DNA of 64,000 nt from JAZKHE01 sp040385525 (lineage in GTDB: Bacteria > Bacteroidota > Bacteroidia > UBA4408). Below, piece after piece: positions 14,244-24,279 of the stretch. Positions within the stretch are counted from its first letter, which is position 1, and each line of letters opens with the position of its first letter. Below the pieces are notes generated by a model that saw nothing but the letters and a program-made list of their open reading frames with translations, did not search any database and was not told the origin of the DNA. Where the stretch lies: contig JAZKHE010000004.1 in assembly GCA_040385525.1 (NCBI GenBank), forward strand, positions 62,001 to 126,000, in the 5' to 3' direction. Made by a program: the position numbers and the translations under genes.

Positions 14244-17200
14244 TTAAACTCTTAACATCCTTTTTAAAGTATCTTGCATTGCAATTCTAAACGCATCGTC
14301 TTTTGCTAATAAGCGATATAATTCCAGTTCGTTTTTACGTTCAGAAGAAACTACATCCTCAAATATTTTCATAAAGGCAATGCCTTTATTTTGTTCATCC
14401 ATGTTTTCTTCAAACTTAGTTTTGAAATCAGGATGAGATTGTATTTTACTGGCAAGGCTTACAAACTTAACACGTTGTTCTTCTGGTGTTATACTCCAGC
14501 CTTGAAACCAACGTTCGTTAAAGCTCTTAATAATTAAATCTAATTGGTCTTCCTCTGAATCGCTACCATGTGCACTTCGTGGATTTGGATTTTGTGGGTC
14601 TAATTCAGTTTCAGTTGAATCTAATCCAATGTGTGCATTTAATTTAACTCGTTCTAACCCATAGGTTGATAAATCAACTGAATTTAATAATTCGTCTAAT
14701 GCATCTGAATTGCGGTCAATGATAACTAATTTTGGAATTAAGAATTTTAAAAACCAAAAAAGCTTTTCCCATTTTAAAACTTCATAAGGCAATATTGAGG
14801 CCATTTGTCCGTAAATCTTCACAAACTGCTTGGCTTTAATTTTATAATCTGCTTTTACCTTGTCTTCTAATTCGAGTTGATTGTTAAATCTATCGGCTGC
14901 AATATCAATTATGGGACTTAATTGCTCAGCATTAACTCCTTTAAAATATTTCTCTACAAAATCTTCTACCTCGCTCCATTCATAAACGCCTGCATCATCT
15001 AAATGTGTTTTTAATTCATGTAATACATTAACGTCAGTTGCTTTACTTAATGTGGTTGATGTATAAAATGGATCAAAGGCTTGTTTAATATCTTCGGTTG
15101 CATTAAAGAAATCGAGTACAAATAAATCTTCCGTTTTTTTCCCTAGTTTATCTGCTGCACGGTTTAATCGTGATAGAGCTTGAACAGCTAAAACACCTTG
15201 TAGTTTTTTATCTACATACATGGCGGTTAGCTTTGGTTGATCGAATCCTGTTAAATATTTATTGGCAACAACTAACACTTTATAGTCATCTTCATCAAAT
15301 TTATCTCGTGTATCTTTTTCTGCAAAACCATTTAAACTATCTTCCGTGTACTCAATACCATTAACCAGTTTTGAGCCCGAAAAAGCAATAGCAGCCTTAA
15401 ATGGATTTCCTTTTTCATTTAATATTTCTTGAATAGCTTTAAAGTAATGAATAGCGGATTCTATACTTTGAGTAATAACCATCGCTTTTGCCTTACCTTT
15501 TAATTTTTTGGTATTTACTATTTTGGAAATAAAATGATCCATCATAATATCTGCTTTGGTAGCAATGGTATCTTTATTTCGCTCAACAAAAGCACGTAAT
15601 TTTTTTTGAGCTTTAGAGGTATCAAATAATGGGTTTTCAGAAATAGATTTTTCTATTTCATAGTAGCTTCTATAAGTTGTATAATTTGCTAATACATCTA
15701 AAATAAAACCTTCTTCAATCGCTTGTTTCATTGAATATAAGTGGAAAGGCTTGTACTTACCATCTTCTTGTTTTACTCCAAATTTTTCAAGTGTTATGTT
15801 TTTAGGTGTTGCTGTAAAGGCAAAATATGAGGCATTAGTACTCATTTTGCGATTATGCATTGCCTCAATAATTTTATCTTGAGCATCTGTTTCTTCTTCA
15901 TCGCCAGTACTTGAAATAGCACGATTCATATTATCTGCTGCTGAACCACTCTGTGAACTATGAGCTTCATCAATAATAACTGCAAAGCGCTTATCACTTA
16001 AATCGGCGATACCATCTACAATGAATGGAAATTTTTGAATGGTAGTAATGATGATTCGTTTACCACTTTCTAAACTTTCTTTTAATTCTTTTGATGAGTA
16101 AGCTGGAGCCACAATGTTTTTTACTTCAGAAAACTCTTTAATATTTTCTCTTAATTGCTTATCCAATAATCTTCTATCAGTAACAATAATTACTGAATCA
16201 AATAATGGATTTGATACTCCTTTACTTCCAGGAACGGTATTGTTGATTGGATACGTTTCAATTAATTGATAGGCTGCCCATGTAATTGAATTGGATTTAC
16301 CTGAACCTGCAGAGTGCTGTATTAAATACGTTTGACCTAATCCATTTTCGCTTGCATGATTTATTAAACGCCTTACTACATCCATTTGATGGTAACGAGG
16401 GAAATATAAACTCTTTTTATTTAAAGCATCTGTTTCTTTTCCATCAAAGCGAACAAAGTGTTGAATAATATTTGCTACACTTTGACGTGTTAATACTTCA
16501 TCCCACAAATAACTTGTTTTATGACCAAATGGATTTGGGGGATTTCCTTTACCAAAGTTGTGACCTAAATTAAATGGTAAAAAGAATGTATTACCTCCAT
16601 CTAATTTAGTTGTCATATATACCTCGTCGGTATCAACTGCAAAATGGACTAAGCATCTGCCAAATTGCAATAATGGTTGTGTTATATCTCGTTTAAACTT
16701 GTATTGGTTTTGACCATGTACCTTGGCATTTTGACCTGTCCATTGATTTTTTAATTCAACAGTGCTAAATGGTATACCATTAATAAATAATACCATGTCA
16801 ATTTCTTCGCCTTTATTAACTTCTGAATAACGAATTTGGCGTGTAACACTAAATTCATTTTTATCAAAATTATCTTTAACTGTTTGACTACTGCTTGCTA
16901 GAGGCAATTGATATAATAACGTGAAGTGAGCGTCATCCACTTCTAATCCTTTACGCAACAAACGAATGATGCCGTATTTTTTAATTAAACGATCTAAACG
17001 TTCGAGTATCTTTAATTTCCAATCACTTTGTTTTTGTAGTTTAAGTAATTCTTCTTTTTGAGTAGTTTCTAGAAAATGCCAAAAGCGGTTTTCATCAATG
17101 GCAAATTGTGGATTAAAATCTTTGGCTTCACCTAAATAATAACCATTACCACTACGATAGAGTTCTGCTCTTTCGGCAAAAGCATTTACTACCCCTAAAG

Positions 17201-17282
17201 CTTTTAATTCTTCAAGAGTTGTACCTGTTAATTTTTTTTCAATTACAGCTTCAAGAGCTTGTTCGTTGGTTTGACTAGTCAT
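14244..17282 (-). CDS. hsdR: Type I restriction enzyme R subunit
   Basis: The 1012-residue protein cleaves DNA after ATP-driven translocation in complex with HsdM and HsdS. A PD-(D/E)xK nuclease core is visible in the first 200 residues (EIDMVLFINGIPF ... VELKNQW). The helicase motor follows with Walker A SAGSGKSNSI, the DEAH box VIIDEAHSSQ, motif III FAFTATPKN, and a second RecA lobe (VLVVANKYLTGFDQPKL, LSRLNRA). A C-terminal helical part for assembly completes it. Length and motif order are normal and I see no frameshift. It is the last gene of the minus-strand locus, separated from hsdS by three accessory genes. Confidence 0.95.
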   Translation of the reverse strand: MTSQTNEQALEAVIEKKLTGTTLEELKALGVVNAFAERAELYRSGNGYYLGEAKDFNPQFAIDENRFWHFLETTQKEELLKLQKQSDWKLKILERLDRLIKKYGIIRLLRKGLEVDDAHFTLLYQLPLASSSQTVKDNFDKNEFSVTRQIRYSEVNKGEEIDMVLFINGIPFSTVELKNQWTGQNAKVHGQNQYKFKRDITQPLLQFGRCLVHFAVDTDEVYMTTKLDGGNTFFLPFNLGHNFGKGNPPNPFGHKTSYLWDEVLTRQSVANIIQHFVRFDGKETDALNKKSLYFPRYHQMDVVRRLINHASENGLGQTYLIQHSAGSGKSNSITWAAYQLIETYPINNTVPGSKGVSNPLFDSVIIVTDRRLLDKQLRENIKEFSEVKNIVAPAYSSKELKESLESGKRIIITTIQKFPFIVDGIADLSDKRFAVIIDEAHSSQSGSAADNMNRAISSTGDEEETDAQDKIIEAMHNRKMSTNASYFAFTATPKNITLEKFGVKQEDGKYKPFHLYSMKQAIEEGFILDVLANYTTYRSYYEIEKSISENPLFDTSKAQKKLRAFVERNKDTIATKADIMMDHFISKIVNTKKLKGKAKAMVITQSIESAIHYFKAIQEILNEKGNPFKAAIAFSGSKLVNGIEYTEDSLNGFAEKDTRDKFDEDDYKVLVVANKYLTGFDQPKLTAMYVDKKLQGVLAVQALSRLNRAADKLGKKTEDLFVLDFFNATEDIKQAFDPFYTSTTLSKATDVNVLHELKTHLDDAGVYEWSEVEDFVEKYFKGVNAEQLSPIIDIAADRFNNQLELEDKVKADYKIKAKQFVKIYGQMASILPYEVLKWEKLFWFLKFLIPKLVIIDRNSDALDELLNSVDLSTYGLERVKLNAHIGLDSTETELDPQNPNPRSAHGSDSEEDQLDLIIKSFNERWFQGWSITPEEQRVKFVSLASKIQSHPDFKTKFEENMDEQNKGIAFMKIFEDVVSSERKNELELYRLLAKDDAFRIAMQDTLKRMLRV

Positions 17283-17287
17283 TTAAA

Positions 17288-18022
17288 TTAATTAATCAAT
17301 TTGTTTATAATATCATGAGCTTTTTTAATATCAGCTGTTTGATCATTTTCGTTTTTGTATCCTATTTTACCAACATATACATTGTTATTATGTTCGGTGA
17401 AATAAACCCTTAGTGCGGTTGGTAAATAAACTCTCAATTCATAAACAGAGCATTCATATTTATTTGGTGTTACATCCTTGACTATTTTGGTGTCAGGATA
17501 ATATTTTGTTTTTAAATTTCGAGCCTTAGCTTTTTCAAAATCTTCAATAATAGATACTTGCTCTTGAGGAGTTAATGTGTTAAATTCTTTTTCAAATTCC
17601 GATGAAATGAAAGCCTTTTCTAATGTCACTTTAAGTTTTTCATAAGTTGATGAACCAGCATAACACCATTCTTTATATGTGGAATCATTTATTATCTGTT
17701 TATCAGGACTAATAACACTTCCTGTGAAATTTATTCCAAGAAAAGCATATTTTTTTCCGTTAGTTTGTAAAATAGCACTTTCATCGTTATTTATATAGTT
17801 GCTTACTGAAGAAAGCTTACCAATGAATTTTATTATTTCTTGTACTTCTTGTCCATTATTAGCAAATAGTTCAACATAGTATTCTAATTCATAAACGGAT
17901 TCATGCTTACAAAAATCATCCTCCTTCTTTCTATCAATTGTTATTAGTTCACTCATACCTTCTTTGAAATCAGAAAAATTACCCTTAGTTAAAGTTTCAT
18001 TTATTAAAAACAAGTGGCTCAT
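17288..18022 (-). CDS. Unknown protein with RelE/HigB-like C-terminus, third gene of the hsd-inserted cassette
   Basis: The 244-residue protein is soluble. Its first ~150 residues match nothing I know. The last ~70 residues (YECSVYELRVYLPTALRVYF ... VYVGKIGYKNENDQTADIKKAHDIINKL) follow the pattern of RelE/HigB/Gp49-type toxins: a strand with ELR, an RVYF strand, a glycine strand, then a C-terminal helix rich in Lys. Such domains are often ribosome-dependent mRNases. Its start overlaps the stop of the upstream ATPase gene by 4 bases and it ends 5 bases before hsdR. It may be the effector of the DUF262/ATPase pair; the homology call is moderate. Confidence 0.55.
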   Translation of the reverse strand: MSHLFLINETLTKGNFSDFKEGMSELITIDRKKEDDFCKHESVYELEYYVELFANNGQEVQEIIKFIGKLSSVSNYINNDESAILQTNGKKYAFLGINFTGSVISPDKQIINDSTYKEWCYAGSSTYEKLKVTLEKAFISSEFEKEFNTLTPQEQVSIIEDFEKAKARNLKTKYYPDTKIVKDVTPNKYECSVYELRVYLPTALRVYFTEHNNNVYVGKIGYKNENDQTADIKKAHDIINKLIN

Positions 18023-19173
18023 GACTTTCTCATTTTAAATAATTCAGCAAAATCATTTTGACTTTGGTCAAAAAATCCTTTTGGCCATTTTGATAACTCT
18101 CCTTTTTCTGAAATAGAAATAGATTCAACATTTGGCTGCTTGTCGCCTTCTTCCTGACTAAAAAAGTTTATGGTTACTTGTTCAGGTTGTATATCTTTTT
18201 TTGCTGTTGCTATTTGGATGCCATTTATTACATGATCGCTATGAGTTTCGACAATCACATTAACACCTGATTTAGCTACCATTGCTAAAAACTGACCAAT
18301 TTTTGATTGTGCTGAAGGATGCAAATGTGCTTCTGGATTTTCAACAATCATGATACTATCCTTTTTAGCAATTAAACCAGTTACAATTATTGGCAATACA
18401 TAACTTATACCAAAACCAATATTTGTTGCAATTGTGCTATTTCCTTTGGTATATATATTATCAACTCGTATTTGTGCTGAATGTGTTTGAGGCTCGTAAA
18501 ACGCAGAAATTGAAACACCAGGCATTAATTCATTTAACCAAGCATTTACCTGTTGCTCAAGTCTTTTACTTTTAGAGGAAGTGTGTCTTCTTTCATTTTC
18601 AACTTCAAACTTGTAATTAGATTCAGTATCTGAAATTAATTGAGCAACGAATTCACCTTGATAACCGGCATTGGGATAATCATAAAATTTAATTCCTTGA
18701 TTTATTCTTGGTCCAATTCTTTCAGCATTTAAATAATAAAACTCTTGCATAAATAATGATTTTGTCATTGGCATATCATTATGGACTTCAACTGGTTTTA
18801 ACCATAGATTAATTTCGTCGTTTATATCGTAAACAACTTGAAATGATTCGGGTAAATTTTTAATATTATTATATATCGTAATAGCAGAAAAATCTGGAGA
18901 TGTATTTTTAGGTATTATTAAATCACTTGTTCCTAGAGCTAAGCAATACGAACCATTTAGTTCAACATTTAAACCGTTCGGTTCATGAAAAAGATATTGT
19001 TCGATGTTTTTTTCCCAAACTGAACAATGTTCAACTGTTCTTCTCAAAAAAAGCAATGCCTGAATGACAGTACTTTTACCGCCCCCATTTGCGCCAGTTA
19101 AAATAGTTAATTGATTTAAAGGAATGTTTTTATTAGTAAAACACTTAAAATTTTCTATTTGAATATTCGTCAT
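18019..19173 (-). CDS. DUF3696-type AAA (SMC/OLD-like) ATPase
   Basis: The 384-residue protein begins NIQIENFKCFTNKNIPL, typical of SMC-like recombination/defence ATPases. It has Walker A GANGGGKST (about residues 28-36), an ABC-type Walker B region IMIVENPEAHLHPSAQSKIG, and the switch histidine in VIVETHSDHVING. A short C-terminal DUF3696-like tail ends the protein. No nuclease domain such as TOPRIM is present, so it needs a partner for effector activity. It overlaps the DUF262 gene by one base and the RelE-like gene by four. Confidence 0.85.
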   Translation of the reverse strand: MTNIQIENFKCFTNKNIPLNQLTILTGANGGGKSTVIQALLFLRRTVEHCSVWEKNIEQYLFHEPNGLNVELNGSYCLALGTSDLIIPKNTSPDFSAITIYNNIKNLPESFQVVYDINDEINLWLKPVEVHNDMPMTKSLFMQEFYYLNAERIGPRINQGIKFYDYPNAGYQGEFVAQLISDTESNYKFEVENERRHTSSKSKRLEQQVNAWLNELMPGVSISAFYEPQTHSAQIRVDNIYTKGNSTIATNIGFGISYVLPIIVTGLIAKKDSIMIVENPEAHLHPSAQSKIGQFLAMVAKSGVNVIVETHSDHVINGIQIATAKKDIQPEQVTINFFSQEEGDKQPNVESISISEKGELSKWPKGFFDQSQNDFAELFKMRKS

Positions 19174-20570
19174 TATCTGATTGGTAAATGTTTTATTATT
19201 AGTTCATCAATTGCATTAAATACATATATTAAATTTGCTTTAGAGTTGGTACCATATGACAAATAATTAAAAAACGTTCTATTTTCTTCAATACCTCTGG
19301 CTAAAGGTTCTAGGAGAATATTTCTTTGATAATTACTGGAAATAATTTCATGATCAATTTTTGATAATAAAACTGAGCAACTTACAAATAAAGCTTTATT
19401 GATTAATTGTTTATTAGCGCCTGGTACAATATCTTTGGTTACAACCTTTCTAAATGCGTATCTACTTCCAAATAAATATTCAGCATTTTTCATGGCATTT
19501 GAAAAACGTGCGACATAAGTATTCAATTCTTCAAAACTAACTCTAGAGAGTGTATCCGTTAAATTATCTAACTCCGAGTCCATGTAGCCAGTATAATTAT
19601 CAATTCTATTATCATTACCAATTAATCTATAAAATAAAATAAAACGTAAAGCAACTTCGTGATCGTCCATTCGGGTCGGTTTAATACTGTAATCTGTAGC
19701 CGTTAAAAACTCAGGCAAGTTAACCATTTCTTTTAGCGTATCTCTTAGACTTTTACCCGCTAAACAATTTCTTATTTCCTGATTATTTAATGGTTTACCA
19801 CCTGTATTAATACGTCTGAAAATATCGTACTTAACTTTTTGCGGAGATGATGGATCAATTACATTAACTGAAAATTGCGTTTGATTAAACCATCTGAAAT
19901 ATTTTCCTTCAATAGATGGCAAACCATTAGATTCTCCGTTTTTACGAGTGCTAGAGTAATATTTACCTTCACAAGAAGATTTTAAATATTCTAAACCTTT
20001 TAATGGAAATTTATTTTCCATAAAATCTTTGATAGTTGTTAATCTTTGTAATCCATCTACTACAGTTATTCGACCTTCTTCATCTTCTGAAAAATAAAAC
20101 ATTGGTAAAGGAATGCGTAATAATATTGATTCGATTAATCTTGATTTTTGATGACTGTTCCAAACATAATTTCTTTGAAAATCAGGTGCCAAATCAATAT
20201 CACCATCATCAATCATATCGGATATTAATCTTAAGTTGAATGCCTTTGAGTGAATCTTAATTCGTTCAGGGTCATACGGACTTACTTCAGCTACTTCAAT
20301 AGATTCAGTGAATCCTGTGCCTGATTGTTGTTGTTCAATAAGTTCGAGAGCAACTTTATTTAATTTGACTTCAAGAATTTCATTACTATCTATGATTGCA
20401 TCACTTTTATAAATAATTGAAAAACTTGAATTTTCTAATCTTAATGTCATCCAAGCAATGGAATTATTATCCATTAAATGAAAAATATTTTCCTCGTTGA
20501 ATTCATCGAAAATTCTATATGGTGCAACTAGTACCGTTTCACCAATACCAATATTTAATTCTATATTCAT
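19173..20570 (-). CDS. DUF262 domain protein (ParB/Srx-like fold, GmrSD N-terminal family)
   Basis: The 465-residue protein has an N-terminal beta-rich part (about 1-80) followed by a DUF262 domain with its signature motifs DFQRNYVW, VDGLQRLTTI and IFRRINTGGKPLNNQEIRNC. DUF262 proteins include the N-terminal half of the GmrSD restriction enzyme and 'R-linked' genes found inside type I hsd loci. The DUF1524 HNH nuclease half of GmrSD is absent, so cleavage would require a partner. The gene follows hsdS by 24 bases and is coupled to the ATPase gene downstream. A nucleotide-sensing or NTP-dependent control role is inferred from the family. Confidence 0.85.
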   Translation of the reverse strand: MNIELNIGIGETVLVAPYRIFDEFNEENIFHLMDNNSIAWMTLRLENSSFSIIYKSDAIIDSNEILEVKLNKVALELIEQQQSGTGFTESIEVAEVSPYDPERIKIHSKAFNLRLISDMIDDGDIDLAPDFQRNYVWNSHQKSRLIESILLRIPLPMFYFSEDEEGRITVVDGLQRLTTIKDFMENKFPLKGLEYLKSSCEGKYYSSTRKNGESNGLPSIEGKYFRWFNQTQFSVNVIDPSSPQKVKYDIFRRINTGGKPLNNQEIRNCLAGKSLRDTLKEMVNLPEFLTATDYSIKPTRMDDHEVALRFILFYRLIGNDNRIDNYTGYMDSELDNLTDTLSRVSFEELNTYVARFSNAMKNAEYLFGSRYAFRKVVTKDIVPGANKQLINKALFVSCSVLLSKIDHEIISSNYQRNILLEPLARGIEENRTFFNYLSYGTNSKANLIYVFNAIDELIIKHLPIR

Positions 20571-20594
20571 AATTAATATTCCTATTTAAATATA

Positions 20595-21923
20595 CTATAC
20601 CTTTATCTTACCTGTTACAGCCGAATTTATTAAACTGGCTTTATACTCTTTTAATTTTTCTATTTCTCGAACTTTGAGGGTAATTGCTGTTATGATTTTA
20701 GTACTAAAAGTTTCGATATATTCTGCAATTTCTATTTGTTCTTTCATTGGTGGAATTACAACTGGCAACCTTTTCAATAATTCTTGACTTAAAGAGGCTC
20801 GAATAACCAAATTCATTTCGCCAACAAAAAATGACCTATGAGTTTTGCTGCTAAAATAAAATTTAGAATAACCTTTAAACAAAACATTTTTTTTAGGTCT
20901 GAATCTGATTAAAAATCCTGCAAAAGTTGCTTGGTCAATTGTATGTAAACAAGTTGATGCAAATCCTATTTCATCCACTGTTTCTGAAGTTCTAGTGAAA
21001 AAAACATCTCCTTCTTGAACCGAAAACTGTTTTTGATCTTTGCTATTTGATTCTGCCAAACCACTCAATTGATTTGGTAATTCAATATCATTATAAACAT
21101 CACCATATGTTAAAAAAGGAAATCCTGTTCCAAAATATTCACCACCTTTACTTAAACCATTTTGAGTTTTACCTATAAATCGAAGAGGTTTCACTTCCCA
21201 ATCTTCTGGTATCTCTCCAATCCATTCCACTCCGCTATCTTTTAGTTTTATATTTGTTTTAAGCCCTCGGGTAACACTTTTGTGTATGAGTATTTGCCTG
21301 CGTTCTTTAAGCAATTCTATTTGTTTTTCTTTAATACTGATGGCTTGGTCTATCAAAGCTGTTTTCCGGTCAAGGTATTCAACAATTACAGATTGTGTTT
21401 GGTAATCAGGGAAAGGAAGAATTATTTTTTTAAAATCTTCTTTATTCAAAGATTCTCTTAATTCCATGATGCCTGTGCAATATTTTATCAAAGACTTATA
21501 AAATGATGGATTTGAAAAAATATAAGAATAATAATTAATATTTATTTGACTAGTTCTAGGTTTATAAACAAGATAAACTTGGCTGAATGCCCCATAGTAT
21601 TTTGACATACCCAATGAGCCAATGACAACATTCATTTTATTTATTACAAAATCATTGGGATAAACTAGTTTGTATCTTTCAATATCCTCCGATTTGTTGT
21701 TACCAATTGCTCCTTTTTCATCGTAGGGGATTACACCTCTATCTTTTGTAACTGATAGAATATAATCAGTCTTCCGACCTTCATTTTTTTCATTTCTTTC
21801 CTCAAATATCGCACGTATGGGAAGTGCGCCCCAATTCTCTGGAACTAATCCAGACCATTCAACCCCTGAATCCTTATAAGCAGGATAATTTTTGACTGAT
21901 GTTTTATCTGTTACCATTTGCAT
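20595..21923 (-). CDS. hsdS: Type I restriction-modification specificity subunit
   Basis: The 442-residue protein has two target-recognition domains, each opened by the same motif: YKDSGVEWSGLVPENWG near residue 16 and LKDSGVEWIGEIPEDWE near 227. Each is followed by a helical spacer (MELRESLNKEDFKKI... and SLSQELLKRLPVVIPP...). It sets a bipartite DNA target shared by methylase and nuclease. Its ATG overlaps the hsdM stop by one base. Both domains look intact. No inverted second hsdS is present in the window, so no phase-variable shuffling is evident. Confidence 0.94.
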   Translation of the reverse strand: MQMVTDKTSVKNYPAYKDSGVEWSGLVPENWGALPIRAIFEERNEKNEGRKTDYILSVTKDRGVIPYDEKGAIGNNKSEDIERYKLVYPNDFVINKMNVVIGSLGMSKYYGAFSQVYLVYKPRTSQININYYSYIFSNPSFYKSLIKYCTGIMELRESLNKEDFKKIILPFPDYQTQSVIVEYLDRKTALIDQAISIKEKQIELLKERRQILIHKSVTRGLKTNIKLKDSGVEWIGEIPEDWEVKPLRFIGKTQNGLSKGGEYFGTGFPFLTYGDVYNDIELPNQLSGLAESNSKDQKQFSVQEGDVFFTRTSETVDEIGFASTCLHTIDQATFAGFLIRFRPKKNVLFKGYSKFYFSSKTHRSFFVGEMNLVIRASLSQELLKRLPVVIPPMKEQIEIAEYIETFSTKIITAITLKVREIEKLKEYKASLINSAVTGKIKV

Positions 21924-24271
21924 TATTCTAGATTTAAAATTTCACGAATTAACCCATCACTCAATTCTTCCAATTTTATTATGTCAGCCGTTATTTCTTC
22001 AATAGCACGTAATGGTTTGTGGCGGTAAAAATATTTATTAAAACTTATTTCGTAGCCAATTTTCGTAGCATCTAAGTTTATCCAAGCTTCTGGTACATGT
22101 GGTTTAACTTCACGCAAAAAATAGGCGTAAATGTTTTCTTTTAAAGGCATGTTTTCAAAATCACGCAAATCGCTTTCGGTTTCATACTCTATATACTCGC
22201 CTTTTTTGTCGGTTACAAAATAACCGTAATCGCTCAGTTGGTCTTCGGTGCAGCCTAAGTGCTTTAATGTCACTTTTAATTTATCGCCAGTTAATTTTAC
22301 AGTTCCCTTTATTACTTTTTCTGCATCTGCATCGTACCAACTAATGGCATTGAGAATGGTATTTTTTTCGGAAGAAGATAGTTTTAGTTCTTTGCTTTTT
22401 ATTATTTTATCTAACTCTAAAATAAAGGCATTAAAATCGTTATACTCTTTAGTACCAAATACTTTCATTAAATTAGTAGCTAGGTTCAGTAAGTTTAATT
22501 GCTTTTCCCAAAGTTCTTTGCTAGTTAAGCTACTTAATTGTTTTGCATTTAAATTGAGTTCATTTTTCTCTACCCAATCTTTAATATCCTTTTCGTACTT
22601 TTTTGTATCTGAATAAATTTTATTTCCGTATGTTTCATAAGCCCATTCCATGGCTTCACGTAAGCTTTTATCAAAACGTAAAGTGGCAATGCGGTCGGCT
22701 GTAAATTGTGCTTTCAAACGCTTAGGACGTTCAATAGTTACTTTGTAATAACCAAAATCAGCATTATCAAATACTTTAGCGGCAATACCCTCATCGCCTG
22801 TGCGCTCTGCAGTTTTTAATTTTGTGTAAACCTCTAGAATTTCTTTAATGTGCGCGGGAGAAAACTCACAGTTTTTGTTACCTAAATTTTTTCGCAATTT
22901 ATGGTACATTAAACCAGCATCAATTAGCTGTACTTTGCCTTTACGCTTTTTGTCTTTATTATTGGTTAGTACCCAAATATAAGTTGTTATACCCGTATTG
23001 TAAAATAGGTTGTTTGGTAATTGTATTATACAATCTAACCAATCGTTTTCAATAATATAGCGGCGTACGTTACTTTCGCCACCACCAGCGTCGCCAGTAA
23101 ATAAACTAGAACCATTGTGAACTGATGCAATACGGGAACCTAATGGACTTTGTGTTAATGGTTTCATTTTATTAACCATCTCCATTAAAAATAATAATTG
23201 TCCATCAGATGAACGCGGTGTTGCATCAACAGTTTCCTCATTGCCCCAATAATCGGTTAATGTAATTTGAAAACGTGGGTCGATAATGTCTTTACCATCT
23301 TTAATATATTTTTGTTCACTCGCCCATGATTTACCATAGGGAGGATTAGACAACATAAAATCAAAAGTAATACCCGCAAATTCATTTGTAGAAAGTGTAG
23401 AGCCTACACGAATGTTTTCGGGATTATTCCCCTTAATCATCATATCTGATTTACAGATCGCATAGGTTTCATCATTAATTTCTTTTCCGTATAAATACAC
23501 ATCGCCTTTTGCGCGGATTTCTCCGTCTTCGTCCTTTACAAAATTTTGTGATTCTGTTAACATACCACCGCTGCCACAAGCAGGGTCGTAAATTGTCATT
23601 ACTGGAGGTAATTTATCTTTAATTGGTTCAAACACGATGTGTGTCATTAAATCAATTACTTCACGAGGCGTAAAATGTTCTCCAGCTTCTTCGTTATTTT
23701 CTTCGTTAAACTTTCTGATTAATTCTTCAAACACATAACCCATTCCTAAATTAGAAAGAGGTTGAATTTTTCTTCCGTCAGGATCGTTCTTTTCAAATGG
23801 TGTTAAGTTGATGTATGGCGATGTGAATTTTTGTAAAACATCTAACAACACATCTTTACTAGCCATGTGTTTAATTTGTGTGCGGAGATTGAATTTTTCA
23901 ATAATCTCTTTTACGTTAGCGCTAAAGCCGTTTAAGTAATCTTCGAAATTGGCTTGTAATATTTGTTGGCTATTAGTTGCTGTATCATGCAAGCGCTGTA
24001 AAGTCCATTCACTTGTGTTGTAAAATACATAACCAGAAGCTTGTCTTAATCCGTTTTCGTCCCACTCTGTAAAGCCTGCTTCATCGCGTTGAAAAGTTAT
24101 TTCCTCCATTACAGCATCCTTAGTGTATTCTAGCAAAGCGTCTAAGCGACGTAACACCACCATTGGTAAAATGACATCACGGTATTTGCCTCGCACATAA
24201 ACATCGCGAAGGCAATCATCAGCAATTGACCAGATAAACGAAACTAATTTGTTATGGGATGAGTTATTCAT
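21923..24271 (-). CDS. hsdM: Type I restriction-modification DNA methyltransferase subunit
   Basis: The 782-residue adenine-N6 methylase has an N-terminal helical domain (about 1-170), the AdoMet motif IYDPACGSGGMLTE and the catalytic motif LSNPPYGKSW. A region of about 250 residues beyond the methylase core is longer than in compact HsdM proteins but usual for this large subfamily. It would protect host DNA together with HsdS. It starts 9 bases downstream of the small HTH gene, so the order is regulator, M, S, three-gene insert, R. Confidence 0.94.
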   Translation of the reverse strand: MNNSSHNKLVSFIWSIADDCLRDVYVRGKYRDVILPMVVLRRLDALLEYTKDAVMEEITFQRDEAGFTEWDENGLRQASGYVFYNTSEWTLQRLHDTATNSQQILQANFEDYLNGFSANVKEIIEKFNLRTQIKHMASKDVLLDVLQKFTSPYINLTPFEKNDPDGRKIQPLSNLGMGYVFEELIRKFNEENNEEAGEHFTPREVIDLMTHIVFEPIKDKLPPVMTIYDPACGSGGMLTESQNFVKDEDGEIRAKGDVYLYGKEINDETYAICKSDMMIKGNNPENIRVGSTLSTNEFAGITFDFMLSNPPYGKSWASEQKYIKDGKDIIDPRFQITLTDYWGNEETVDATPRSSDGQLLFLMEMVNKMKPLTQSPLGSRIASVHNGSSLFTGDAGGGESNVRRYIIENDWLDCIIQLPNNLFYNTGITTYIWVLTNNKDKKRKGKVQLIDAGLMYHKLRKNLGNKNCEFSPAHIKEILEVYTKLKTAERTGDEGIAAKVFDNADFGYYKVTIERPKRLKAQFTADRIATLRFDKSLREAMEWAYETYGNKIYSDTKKYEKDIKDWVEKNELNLNAKQLSSLTSKELWEKQLNLLNLATNLMKVFGTKEYNDFNAFILELDKIIKSKELKLSSSEKNTILNAISWYDADAEKVIKGTVKLTGDKLKVTLKHLGCTEDQLSDYGYFVTDKKGEYIEYETESDLRDFENMPLKENIYAYFLREVKPHVPEAWINLDATKIGYEISFNKYFYRHKPLRAIEEITADIIKLEELSDGLIREILNLE

Positions 24272-24279
24272 GAAATTTT

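Noticed and set aside
17288..24271. RloC/PrrC-type anticodon nuclease inside the RM locus
   Set aside because: The only ATPase there lacks a zinc-hook coiled coil and any anticodon-nuclease domain; it fits the DUF3696 family.
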